Assembly: GCA_002457675.1 (NCBI GenBank)
Contig: NTKK01000002.1
Location: forward strand, 1-64,000
Origin: Bacteroidetes bacterium MED-G17
GTDB lineage: Bacteria > Bacteroidota > Bacteroidia > NS11-12g > UBA9320
Reading direction: 5' to 3'
DNA: 64,000 nucleotides
The position numbers and the translations under genes were made by a program. Shown here piece by piece: positions 23,895 through 33,266 of this stretch. Numbering within the stretch: the first letter of the stretch is position 1; each line of letters opens with the position of its first letter. The notes beneath the pieces are model-generated. The model worked only from the letters and a program-made list of their open reading frames with translations. It did not search any database and was not told the DNA's origin.

Positions 23895-26773
23895 TGCTCG
23901 GAAACTTTTTCCAAGATAAAAAAGAAGTCAAATTCATCTTATTGAATTTGGCTTTTTTGTTTCATATACAGGGATACGGTCAAAACTTTATTTCAGGGAC
24001 CATAAAAGACGCTGAAACACAAAACATACTTGTTGGAGCTGACATACGTCAAATTGAAGGTAAAACAATTGCAATCAGTAATGAAAACGGTGAGTTTAAA
24101 CTAAAGTTATCCGATAAGTCTCCAGTGGTTATCAATTATATTGGCTACAAAAGCGACACACTTAGAAATTTTTCTACATTAAGCGTTGAAATCTTCCTTA
24201 CACCCTCGTCAAAAGGATTAGATGCATTTACAGTAAATAGTAGATTTAGCCTCCAGCAAATTGGGTTAAGAAATCAAAAGGAATCTAAAAATATTAAAAA
24301 TATCATCAGCGCAGATCAAATAAAATTATTTCCCGACATGAATGCAGCTGAAGCTGTGGCTCGTGTTCCCGGAATTACCTTGCAAAGAGATCAAGGCGAG
24401 GGTCGTTTTGTTCAATTACGTGGAACTGCGCCTTGGTTAAGTACATTAAATATCAATGGAGAACAAGTGCCAAGCCCGGAAGGAGATGTACGTTATGTTG
24501 GCCTTGATGTTATTGCTGCTGACCAAATAGAGTTTGTTGAGATTACAAAAGCGCTAACACCTGATATGGATGGAGACGCAATTGCAGGAAATGTGAATAT
24601 CATTACTAAAAGAGCCCGAAATACTGAACCCACGTTAAATATGGCTTTTTCAGGAGGCTATAACAACATAAGTAAACAACCCAATTTAATGGCAAGTGTT
24701 TCGTTCGGTCAAAGAATTAAAAAGCTTGGCTTTCACCTCAATGCAAATCATCAAATAAATAATCAGGGAGCTCATAATATAGAATATAAATTTGTACAGA
24801 GACCCACTCAAGAAGATACTAGCTTTAATCCCGTTTACTCTGATATCCAGTTTAGGCACTATAGCATAACAAGAAAAAGGACTGGTATAACCGCTACAAT
24901 GGACTACAGCTTTTCCAAAAATTCCTTCATTATTTTACGAGGAATGTTTAACAATTTTTCGGACAACGAAATTCGCAGCAGAGTAAGACATAAATTGGGC
25001 AGTGGAACTATAATAAATAAGTACTATGCTAAAGAAGCCAAAATAGAAAGAGATCTTAAAATGAGAACCAAACAGCAACAAATTGCGTCCTTGAATCTAA
25101 ATGGATCAAACTATATAAATAAAGCTAAATTAGAATATGGACTCGCCATTTCAAACGCCTTCGAACATACTCCTGACCGTTTTGAAATGGTTTTTGAAAG
25201 TGACGAACTTGACATACAGTTGGATTTATCAGAGCCTAACTTTCCAAGGATTTCATATCCCTTAGAAAGAGATATAAGTAATGCTTTTGATTTTGAGAAT
25301 TACACTTTTGAAGAAATGGAACTACGAAACGACTTGGTTGAAGACCTCAACAAAACTGCGAGATTGGATTTAAGTATTCCTCTAAAAAATCCTAAAAACT
25401 ACCTAAAAGTTGGGGGGAAATGGAGAAATAAAACCCGAGAAAGAAACAATATTGGAGTAACCTACAATAAATACTATGGCATCTTTTTACCAGGCTCAAG
25501 ACAAATTTATCTTCAAGAAGGACCAGATTTAAATTTAGCTCTTTTGGCTGAAGATTTAAAAGTTAATAACCTTTTAAATCGTGGCTATGAACTTGGTCCA
25601 ACTCCAGATCCTCAGCTTAGCAAGGACTTCTATGAATATTATCAACAACATTTTAAAATTGACGAAGACCAAAGCAAGCAGAAATCTTTTAATTCAGATT
25701 ATCAAGCTAAAGAAAATATCTATGCTGCGTATGCAATGGGTGAATATAATTTGGGTAAATTAAGTATTGTAGGTGGTTTGAGGTATGAGCTTACGGAAAT
25801 TGAACACAAGGGAAATGTTTTAAAACTTGAAAAAGGCAGGTTCTTCAGAGATTTATTTGAAGAACAAAAAAACTATTCGCGAAGTTTTCTTTTGCCACAA
25901 ATACACCTTACCTATCGGCCAGATAGAAATACCAACATAAGATTTGCGGCAACCACTTCTTACTCTCGTCCGAATTTTGAAGACAATTTGCCTTATAGAG
26001 AAGAAGAGAATGAAGACGAAGTTACTTATGGAAACCCCCTACTAAATTACCCTAAATCCTTCAATCTTGACTTTATGCTTGAAAAATACTTATCAAACAA
26101 TGGTCTTTTATCTGGAGGTTTGTTCTACAAAAGAATTGATGATTTTATATTTTTCTATAAGCGATTTGCGCATGAAGATTCTAATTTTAGTACTGCAGGC
26201 CTTAACGAAATAACTATGGCCAATAATGGTCTTTTTGCAAACGTTATGGGAATAGAACTTACAGCGAATATCAAATTTTCTAAGCTACCCAAAAATTGGC
26301 GATATCTTGGGATTTTATCAAATTACACCTTTACACTATCCGAAGCTTTTATAAATCAAAGATTACCAATTGAAAGATTAGACCAAGTATTCATCTATGG
26401 TACGGATGGCAAAGGTTTTCTTTTGAATAATAAGCAGCGAGAAAAAATAACACTACCCGGACAATCTCCTCACACAGCTAATTTTTCACTTTTTTATGAC
26501 CATCCAAAATTTTATGCGAAACTTTCAGCAAACTTTCAAGATCGGTTCTTAAATGAACTTGGGGCAGAAAAAGAACTTGATGTATTTTACGATAGGCAAT
26601 TTCACCTAGATTTTCTGGCAGACTATGTTCTAAATCCCAAAATCAAATGTTTTATTCAAATTAACAATATCACCAACCAGCCACTAAGGTATTACTTAGG
26701 AAATCCTTCGTTAACGAAGCAATATGAGTTTTACTCATGGTGGGGAAGAATTGGTTTAAAAGCAAACTTTTAG
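23894..26773 (+). CDS. TonB-dependent receptor with N-terminal carboxypeptidase-like domain
   Basis: Outer-membrane receptor, 959 residues. After a signal segment comes a CarboxypepD_reg-like domain (about 31-110; SGTIKDAETQNILVGA, IAISNENGEFKL), a plug (ADQIKLFPDMNAAEAVARVPG, FVQLRGTAPWLSTLNINGEQ in two parts, IAGNVNIITKRA) and a 22-strand-type barrel ending in FYSWWGRIGLKANF with a terminal Phe. The plug wording (MNAAEAVARVPGI, ITKALTPDMDGDA) is that of the TIGR01782-type subgroup. Placed directly before a phytase gene, it probably imports phytate or its breakdown products. One-base overlap with the previous gene. Confidence 0.95.
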   Translation: MLGNFFQDKKEVKFILLNLAFLFHIQGYGQNFISGTIKDAETQNILVGADIRQIEGKTIAISNENGEFKLKLSDKSPVVINYIGYKSDTLRNFSTLSVEIFLTPSSKGLDAFTVNSRFSLQQIGLRNQKESKNIKNIISADQIKLFPDMNAAEAVARVPGITLQRDQGEGRFVQLRGTAPWLSTLNINGEQVPSPEGDVRYVGLDVIAADQIEFVEITKALTPDMDGDAIAGNVNIITKRARNTEPTLNMAFSGGYNNISKQPNLMASVSFGQRIKKLGFHLNANHQINNQGAHNIEYKFVQRPTQEDTSFNPVYSDIQFRHYSITRKRTGITATMDYSFSKNSFIILRGMFNNFSDNEIRSRVRHKLGSGTIINKYYAKEAKIERDLKMRTKQQQIASLNLNGSNYINKAKLEYGLAISNAFEHTPDRFEMVFESDELDIQLDLSEPNFPRISYPLERDISNAFDFENYTFEEMELRNDLVEDLNKTARLDLSIPLKNPKNYLKVGGKWRNKTRERNNIGVTYNKYYGIFLPGSRQIYLQEGPDLNLALLAEDLKVNNLLNRGYELGPTPDPQLSKDFYEYYQQHFKIDEDQSKQKSFNSDYQAKENIYAAYAMGEYNLGKLSIVGGLRYELTEIEHKGNVLKLEKGRFFRDLFEEQKNYSRSFLLPQIHLTYRPDRNTNIRFAATTSYSRPNFEDNLPYREEENEDEVTYGNPLLNYPKSFNLDFMLEKYLSNNGLLSGGLFYKRIDDFIFFYKRFAHEDSNFSTAGLNEITMANNGLFANVMGIELTANIKFSKLPKNWRYLGILSNYTFTLSEAFINQRLPIERLDQVFIYGTDGKGFLLNNKQREKITLPGQSPHTANFSLFYDHPKFYAKLSANFQDRFLNELGAEKELDVFYDRQFHLDFLADYVLNPKIKCFIQINNITNQPLRYYLGNPSLTKQYEFYSWWGRIGLKANF

Positions 26774-26775
26774 AT

Positions 26776-27750
26776 ATGAAGCTTGGCATTTTAGGTTTTT
26801 TGATTGGTCTTTTTTCAATCCAGACAAAAATAAAACCAGACGTAATCACTCAAAAAGTGCGTTATGATAGCGACGATCCAGCAATTTGGTATAACACAAA
26901 AAATCCCAACAACAGTGTAATTTTCGGAACGGATAAAGATACAGATGGCTCAGTTTTAGCCTTTGATTTAAATGGAAAAATTATCGACTCGCTTTGCATC
27001 TTTGGGCTTAGAAGACCCAACAACATAGATATTCAACAAAACTTTAGTTATAACGGAAAACAACATTCAATTTTAGCACTTACTGAGAGGGAACTAAAAC
27101 AAATTCGATTATTTTCTATTCCAGATATGCATGAAATTGGAAATGGTTTTAAGGTCTTTAAACATGATACATTTCCACGTTTTGACCTGCCGATGGGAAT
27201 TACCTTAGGCGCTAAAAATCAAAAGTTGCTAATTTTTATCAGCAGAAAAGAAGGACCATCAAAAGGTTATATTCATCAATATTCCTTTGACCCAGCCAAT
27301 GCAAGTTTGAATCTGACAAAAACACTAGGAAATTTTGATGGTAAAAATGAAATTGAAGCTTTGTGTTTAGACGACGACGAAAATATCTTGTATTACAGCG
27401 ACGAAGGATTTGGCGTTCACGCACTGAATTTAACAACCGAACATGATACTGTTTTTGGAGGAACTCAATTTGGAGAAGACCATGAAGGTATCGCCTTGAT
27501 TAAAAATGACTCGCTTAACTTGGTTGTTGTTTCGGACCAAAAAAATGGTGAACTAGAACTCTTTGACGCTTCCAACAACTATATACATGTTGCAAGTGTA
27601 AAAATGAGTGCCAAAGAAACGGATGGAATTGAAATACTCAACTATCCAATAAAAATGTTTCCAAAGGGTTTATTAGTAATCATGTCAGATAACCGAACTT
27701 TTCAATACTATTCTTTAAATAAACTAATTAATTCCTTAACAAATAATTAA
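26776..27750 (+). CDS. Beta-propeller phytase (3-phytase)
   Basis: Exported phytase of about 324 residues that releases phosphate from myo-inositol hexakisphosphate with Ca2+. SDDPAIWYN near the N-terminus is the phytase-like domain signature; FGTDKDTDGSVLAFDLNGK, RRPNNID, LPMGITLG, NEIEALCLDDDENILYYSDEG and EDHEGIAL follow in propeller order. The hydrophobic start (LGILGFLIGLFSIQ) is a signal peptide. An in-frame start 39 bases upstream lies inside the receptor gene, so I use the ATG two bases after its stop. Beta-propeller phytases linked to TonB receptors are known in other proteobacteria and Bacteroidota; co-transcription here is strongly implied. Confidence 0.93.
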   Translation: MKLGILGFLIGLFSIQTKIKPDVITQKVRYDSDDPAIWYNTKNPNNSVIFGTDKDTDGSVLAFDLNGKIIDSLCIFGLRRPNNIDIQQNFSYNGKQHSILALTERELKQIRLFSIPDMHEIGNGFKVFKHDTFPRFDLPMGITLGAKNQKLLIFISRKEGPSKGYIHQYSFDPANASLNLTKTLGNFDGKNEIEALCLDDDENILYYSDEGFGVHALNLTTEHDTVFGGTQFGEDHEGIALIKNDSLNLVVVSDQKNGELELFDASNNYIHVASVKMSAKETDGIEILNYPIKMFPKGLLVIMSDNRTFQYYSLNKLINSLTNN

Positions 27751-27802
27751 CTTACTGCGAAAGGCAATACGTTTTCTTTGTTTCACTATAATTAAAAAAA
27801 AT

Positions 27803-30800
27803 ATGTTTAGAAATTACAAAATTCTTTTGATGCTTTTTGTGCTTTTCTTTTTTACAAGAAATAGCACAGCTCAGCTAAAAATGGAAAAATTAGGAACTTT
27901 CACTGCGGATGCAGATTTCGCTGAAAGTGGATCGGAAATCATTGCTTTTGACGAAACTAGTAACAGAGTTTTTTCGACCAATGGCTTTCAAAACCGAATT
28001 GATATTATTGACGCAAGTGACCCAACCAATCCCACATTTGTCAACTCGATAGATGTTTCACTAATTGGTGACGGTGTACAAAGTGTTGCTGTAAGTGGAG
28101 GCATTGTAGCTGTTGCTATTTCTAATGCCGATGGTATGCAGAATGGTTTTGTAGGATTTTTCGATACAGACGGAATATTCAAGTCTTCAGTAGAAGTTGG
28201 GGTGCTTCCTGACGCGGTAACTTTTTCCCCAGATGGAAACACTGTCATCACATCGAACGAAGGAGAGCCAAGCGATGATTATTTACAAGATCCAAAAGGA
28301 TCTATTTCTATTATTGATGTTTCTGTGGGTATTGATGCAATCTCTCAAGCGAATGTTACAACGCTTAGTTTTGATGAATACAACAATAACTACGACAGAA
28401 ATATCAGAGTCTTTGGGGTGACACAACCTTTTTTAACAGAATTCCTAGACACTACCCTAGAAGCCAACGGTGTAAAAACTTACAACAATGCTTCTGACAA
28501 AGACTGGAGATTGTCTTCTAGAGATGGAATATTTTACGCGGAGATAAATGGATTTCGCGGAGATGTAGCCTCGAATGACTGGTTGGTTGTTGATTCATTA
28601 GATCTTGCGACTAGTGGACACGAGCATGCCTACCTCAGCTTTTTGAATGAAAGAAGATTCAATGGAAACGGAATGGAAGTTTTAGCTTCCACGGACTTTG
28701 CAGGCGATGTGAATACAGCCACTTGGGTTAATATTGAAGACAATAAGTCCATAAGTATGATGCTTAGTGCTGCCTCTGATGATACCGAAGAATACGTAGA
28801 TGGACCAAATCAAACGGAAACTGTCGGTTCTAATGATTTTGGAAGTTCAGATCTTGAATTTAACTCTGAAAGAGACGGTATGACTAGACCTCAAGCGGTC
28901 GCAGTTAGATTTGATAATGTTCAAATTCAAAAGGGTGCAACTGTTAAAAATGCTTACGTACAATTTACAGTTGATGAAGCCGCAAAAAATGATGGAGAAT
29001 GTTCTGTAGATATTTTGGTAGAAGCTAATGAAAATGCATCCACATTTGACGGAACTGATTCTTTAGTTGCTAATAGAACGAAGATGAAAAATCCGAACGC
29101 CAGTGATTTAATTATCTCTGAAGTAGCTGAAGGTTCTTCGTATAACAAGTACATGGAAATTTATAACGGAACAGGTTCTGCAATTGATCTTTCCGACTAT
29201 GCCTTAGCAAATGTTGGTAATGCTCCAAGGAGAGAAGGTGAACATGAATTTTGGAGAGATTTCGATTCAGGTGCCGTAATACCTGCGGGTGGAACATATA
29301 TTATTGCCGATGATAGAGCAGACTCAGCATCAATTGTGAGCAAGGCAGATGAATTCCACAACTTTTTAAGCAATGGTGATGACGGTTATTGCTTGGTTAA
29401 AGGAAACAATTGGTATGGGCCAACTGGAAAATGGAAACCTGTTTCCATAGCAGTAGGCCCGGGAAGAGGAAGAGCAGATTATTTTGCTTTCAACTATATC
29501 ACCAATGCAGCAAGAAATTCTGTAGATGATGACAGGATTGTTTTTAATCTCGACGGAACCTTCGAAAATGAATTTGGAGCAGATGGAAGAACCTGGATAG
29601 AGAATTGGTTTGATGGTGCAGGTGATAGAGACGCTGAGCCTTCAACGCCATTTAATAATCCAGCAGGTTCAAGATGGCAAAAGATAGGAACAGACACTAT
29701 AAGAATCATAGGTGCGGGATCGTATATAGGCCTACAAAAAACTGTCAATGGTGGCGAATTTGGAAATGATGTGGCATGGACTGGAGTCGCTAGAGATACA
29801 TTAGAATATCTAATATCATCTGAAAATCCTTCTATTACTGAAACGCTAGTACATTTTGATATTCAAGTAGGAGGTGGAAACTGGTGGAGATTTACCTACA
29901 GTGATGAGGGACAAGATATTTATTTCCCATATGCTAAGGTTGACTGTGTAGGTGATTTTATGGGTGATCCTGGTTCTGGATGGGACGTTGCAGGTGTTAA
30001 CAATGGTACAAAAGATCACACCCTAATAAGAAAGTCTTCTGTAGCTGATGGAAACGGCGGAAATTGGACCGCTAGTGCTGGAACAAGTGCTGAAAACTCT
30101 GAGTGGATTGTAAAAGATAAGGATGACTGGAATGATATTGCAAAGCACGCCACTGACATTGGAAAAGATATGTCTGTTCGTTGGACTATTGCAGCAAATA
30201 CTTGGCAAACAGCAGACGAATCTGGTGCCGATCAACAAACCGTAGATATTTCTAAATTGGTTCAATCTGTAATTGATATGCCAGATTGGGAAGCTGGAAA
30301 TGCAATCGCATTATACTTCATGCCTGCCGGAATTGACCAAGGTATAAGAGTTGCTAAATCAGCTGATGATGCTCCAGATGAAGCAGCAGAATTACACCTA
30401 GAATTTGACGGTGGTGTAATCAACTGGTCTGATAACAACGAATGGCAATGGACAGAGTCAGGTTATATCGATATCTCAGAACACATTTCTGACAATACTG
30501 CTATAGCTTTTCACTACACAGGTGGAAATGGTCAAGGCGACGGATCCGGTTCGTGGTACAGAATTTCTGATATTGAAATCGCTCAGCAAGATTTGGCAAA
30601 TGATTTAGAGCCAGAATACTCTGTTGTTGGTTCAGACAATAATACTGTCTACACCGTTGCTCAAGAAAATAATGCAATGATTGTTAGTACAATCAACCCT
30701 CCTGCCATTTATGGAATCTATCCATTAGGCACCAAAGACCACAGCGCACCAGGAAACGGTTTAGACCCAACGAATGACGACGGTGGAATCAATATTGGCA

Positions 30801-31882
30801 ACTTCCCCCTAAATGGAATGTATATGCCAGATGGTATGGCAGTTGCGAACATTGGAGGAAATGATTATGTATTCACTGCCAATGAGGGCGATGCTAGAGA
30901 ATATGAAGATCTTCCTGGATTAATCGAAGAGGTTGATTTAATTGATGGAGGTAACGGTCTTGTGGGACAAGGATTCATGGATATGGATGACAATGATACA
31001 GCTGACGATGGAACTGAAGACTGGTATACACAATGGGGTGGAGATGATAAATTAAATGACATGTCTTACCCAGTTGCGTTCAATGCGCACACAAATGGTG
31101 TTACAGCAGAAGTAAATCTATATGGAGATACAGACGGTGATGGTCTAATCGAAGAATTGCACAGTTATGGTGCCAGATCATTTACCATATGGGATAATAG
31201 ATTGGCCGTAATTTATGACAGTAAAGATGAGTTTGAGCAAAACATTGCCAAAGAACACCCAGATAACTTCGGAAATGACAATGATGAGCAAGATTTTGAA
31301 GGTAGAAGTGACAACAAAGGCCCAGAACCAGAATCAGTAGCCGTTGGACAACTCGGAGATAAATACTTCGCATTCATAGGCCTAGAAAGAGCTGGAGGAA
31401 TAATGGTATATGACGTTACTGACCCTGCTAATTCAAAATATGTTATGTATGAGTTGAACAGAGATGTAACCTTACCAATTGAAGAGCAAGGTGATCTTGG
31501 TCCAGAAGATGTAAAGTTTGTTTCAGCTGAAAATAGCCCTAACGGAAAAGCTATGGTTATTGTATCAAATGAAGTAAGTAATACGGTTACATTCTATAAT
31601 GTTGAATATTTAACTGGAAACATTGAAGACATCAACGATAAAGATGTTGTTAAAATTGCTCCAAACCCTTCCAACGGATTAGTTAATCTATATGTGCACA
31701 ATGCAATTAAAGAAAACTACAATGTAGAAGTTTACAACCTAGTTGGAACTGTTGTTTACAGTGAAAGTAATTTACGTGGTGGAGTGACCGCCCTAGACCT
31801 AAACCATCTTGACAAAGGTGTTTATATCATCTCTGTAGGAAACAACAAAGTTTCTAGCAAACAAAGAGTTGTATTGAAATAG
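27803..31882 (+). CDS. Choice-of-anchor I protein with large nested insertion, T9SS type A secreted
   Basis: 1359 residues. Signal peptide to about residue 23, then the first part of a choice-of-anchor I beta-propeller (to about 210: VLPDAVTFSPDGNTVIT, NEGEPSDDY). The propeller resumes near 935 (DLEPEYSVVGSD, QENNAMIV, LGTKDHSAPGNG, FTANEGDAREYED, GARSFTIWD, SDNKGPEPESVAVG, FIGLERAGGIMVYDVTDP). Between them lie about 720 residues: half of a sandwich domain also seen in the first gene of the locus (about 320-430), a lamin-tail-like domain (about 434-560, IISEVAEGSSYNKYMEIYN), and the matching second half (to about 870). The last 75 residues are a T9SS sorting domain. Choice-of-anchor I domains occur in atypical secreted alkaline phosphatases, which fits the phytase next door. 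Acidic, Ca2+-binding-like. Confidence 0.88.
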   Translation: MFRNYKILLMLFVLFFFTRNSTAQLKMEKLGTFTADADFAESGSEIIAFDETSNRVFSTNGFQNRIDIIDASDPTNPTFVNSIDVSLIGDGVQSVAVSGGIVAVAISNADGMQNGFVGFFDTDGIFKSSVEVGVLPDAVTFSPDGNTVITSNEGEPSDDYLQDPKGSISIIDVSVGIDAISQANVTTLSFDEYNNNYDRNIRVFGVTQPFLTEFLDTTLEANGVKTYNNASDKDWRLSSRDGIFYAEINGFRGDVASNDWLVVDSLDLATSGHEHAYLSFLNERRFNGNGMEVLASTDFAGDVNTATWVNIEDNKSISMMLSAASDDTEEYVDGPNQTETVGSNDFGSSDLEFNSERDGMTRPQAVAVRFDNVQIQKGATVKNAYVQFTVDEAAKNDGECSVDILVEANENASTFDGTDSLVANRTKMKNPNASDLIISEVAEGSSYNKYMEIYNGTGSAIDLSDYALANVGNAPRREGEHEFWRDFDSGAVIPAGGTYIIADDRADSASIVSKADEFHNFLSNGDDGYCLVKGNNWYGPTGKWKPVSIAVGPGRGRADYFAFNYITNAARNSVDDDRIVFNLDGTFENEFGADGRTWIENWFDGAGDRDAEPSTPFNNPAGSRWQKIGTDTIRIIGAGSYIGLQKTVNGGEFGNDVAWTGVARDTLEYLISSENPSITETLVHFDIQVGGGNWWRFTYSDEGQDIYFPYAKVDCVGDFMGDPGSGWDVAGVNNGTKDHTLIRKSSVADGNGGNWTASAGTSAENSEWIVKDKDDWNDIAKHATDIGKDMSVRWTIAANTWQTADESGADQQTVDISKLVQSVIDMPDWEAGNAIALYFMPAGIDQGIRVAKSADDAPDEAAELHLEFDGGVINWSDNNEWQWTESGYIDISEHISDNTAIAFHYTGGNGQGDGSGSWYRISDIEIAQQDLANDLEPEYSVVGSDNNTVYTVAQENNAMIVSTINPPAIYGIYPLGTKDHSAPGNGLDPTNDDGGINIGNFPLNGMYMPDGMAVANIGGNDYVFTANEGDAREYEDLPGLIEEVDLIDGGNGLVGQGFMDMDDNDTADDGTEDWYTQWGGDDKLNDMSYPVAFNAHTNGVTAEVNLYGDTDGDGLIEELHSYGARSFTIWDNRLAVIYDSKDEFEQNIAKEHPDNFGNDNDEQDFEGRSDNKGPEPESVAVGQLGDKYFAFIGLERAGGIMVYDVTDPANSKYVMYELNRDVTLPIEEQGDLGPEDVKFVSAENSPNGKAMVIVSNEVSNTVTFYNVEYLTGNIEDINDKDVVKIAPNPSNGLVNLYVHNAIKENYNVEVYNLVGTVVYSESNLRGGVTALDLNHLDKGVYIISVGNNKVSSKQRVVLK

Positions 31883-31902
31883 GTTTTATAAAAATAATCA
31901 TT

Positions 31903-31934
31903 AAAAAAGGCCCATCTGTTGATGGGCCTTTTTT
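31903..31934. terminator. Strong bidirectional intrinsic terminator
   Basis: A perfect 14-bp stem AAAAAAGGCCCATC / GATGGGCCTTTTTT around the loop TGTT. It ends the phytase locus on the plus strand and, because the arms are A/T flanked on both sides, also serves the tRNA-Pro transcript on the minus strand. Confidence 0.92.
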
Positions 31935-31946
31935 GTTTTTAGCTTG

Positions 31947-32021
31947 TCGGGATGAGTGGATTCGAACCACCGATCTCACGCCCCCCAGACGTGCACTTTA
32001 ACCGGACTAAGCTACATCCCG
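31947..32021 (-). tRNA. tRNA-Pro (anticodon GGG)
   Basis: Cloverleaf on the minus strand: acceptor CGGGATG/CATCCCG, T-arm GGTGGTTCGAATCCACT, anticodon stem CACGT/GCGTG with loop CTGGGGG, so anticodon GGG (31984-31986). Discriminator A; the CCA end is not encoded. It lies 13 bases after the Glu/Leu dehydrogenase stop and may be transcribed with it or from a weak TAAGTTCG box. Confidence 0.95.
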
Positions 32022-32034
32022 ATGTGATGCGAAC

Positions 32035-33264
32035 TTATACCAAATTGCTTAGGGTCATTTCGAGTGCTTTACTCGAAATACCCGTATTTTTTGGATTAAA
32101 TTGATGAACCCGCATCAAGGTTCTTCTCATCAGTTCACTTGTGTCTTTAAAGATGGTAACATCCTCTACATTATTTCCTACTTGGTGTAAATAGGCAAAT
32201 GTTCTCGCCATGCCTGAATTTGCTATAAAATCTGGGATTACCGCTATATTCTCATCCGCGAATTGAGCGATAGGACCCATAAAAATTTCTTTATCTGCAA
32301 AAGGGACATTGGCACCATTTGAAATTACCTCTATACCTGAGTCGATCAGTTGCTCTACATGTCCGCGAGATATCAATCTAGAAGCTGCACCAGGAATAAA
32401 TATTTCCGCACTCAAATTCCAAATTTTTTCATCTACTTCTTGAAATGACAGCATTTTAGGATGATTGAGTTTATTGCCTTTTCGATTGATAAATAAGTCT
32501 TTTACTTCTGACAAACTCAGACCCTCTTCTTTTATCAAACCATTTTCTTTATCTATAATTCCAGTTATAAGCGCTCCATGCTTAGCAAGATAAAATGCTG
32601 CTGCAGCTGCAACATTTCCCCAACCTTGAATAATGGCCCTCCTTCCCTGCAATCTTCCTCCCCAAATTTCATAGTAATGACGAACGCACTCTGCGACACC
32701 AAATCCAGTAATCATGTCACTAATCGTATAGGCCTTTTCCACGTCTGGACTAAATCTTTCGTCTGTTATGCTTAAAGAAACGCCATCTTGGAGTTGCTGA
32801 ATAGCTTGCATTTTTTCCTGTTCGGAATATCTTTCGAAATGGCCGTTGACTGTTCCCTCTTGCGGATGCAATAAACCTAGGTCTGCGGTATAAGGAATGA
32901 CTTCATGAATTTCATCAACATTCATATCTCCCCCAGTTCCATAATACATTTTCAAAAGCGGATAAACCGCCTTATACCATCTTCTAAGCACCCCTTCTTT
33001 CCTTGGATCATTGGGATCAAAATTGATTCCTGACTTAGCTCCTCCAATATCTGGACCACTTACAGCGAATTTTACTTCCATGGTTTTTGCCAAAGACTCC
33101 ACCTCTCTCATGTTCAAACCTTTTCTCATGCGCGTACCACCACCAGCTGAACCATTTCTTAACGAATTGATTACCAACCAACCTTCAGCTTCGGTTTCAG
33201 TGTCTGACCATTCAAATACGATTTCTGGTCTTTTCTCTTCAAATTGTTGAAGTAATTTGAGCAT
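32035..33264 (-). CDS. Glu/Leu/Phe/Val dehydrogenase family protein
   Basis: NAD(P)-dependent amino-acid dehydrogenase of 409 residues that interconverts an L-amino acid and its 2-oxo acid. Motifs: GGGTRMRKGLNMREV, GPDIGGAKSGINFDP with the catalytic Lys, TGGDMNVDE with the catalytic Asp, and a C-terminal Rossmann domain (IQGWGNVAAAAAFYLAKHG). LISNGANVPFA near residue 330 is also typical. Substrate preference (Glu, Leu/Val or Phe) cannot be assigned safely. Starts two bases after anmK, so the two form an operon. Confidence 0.93.
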   Translation of the reverse strand: MLKLLQQFEEKRPEIVFEWSDTETEAEGWLVINSLRNGSAGGGTRMRKGLNMREVESLAKTMEVKFAVSGPDIGGAKSGINFDPNDPRKEGVLRRWYKAVYPLLKMYYGTGGDMNVDEIHEVIPYTADLGLLHPQEGTVNGHFERYSEQEKMQAIQQLQDGVSLSITDERFSPDVEKAYTISDMITGFGVAECVRHYYEIWGGRLQGRRAIIQGWGNVAAAAAFYLAKHGALITGIIDKENGLIKEEGLSLSEVKDLFINRKGNKLNHPKMLSFQEVDEKIWNLSAEIFIPGAASRLISRGHVEQLIDSGIEVISNGANVPFADKEIFMGPIAQFADENIAVIPDFIANSGMARTFAYLHQVGNNVEDVTIFKDTSELMRRTLMRVHQFNPKNTGISSKALEMTLSNLV

Positions 33265-33266
33265 AC

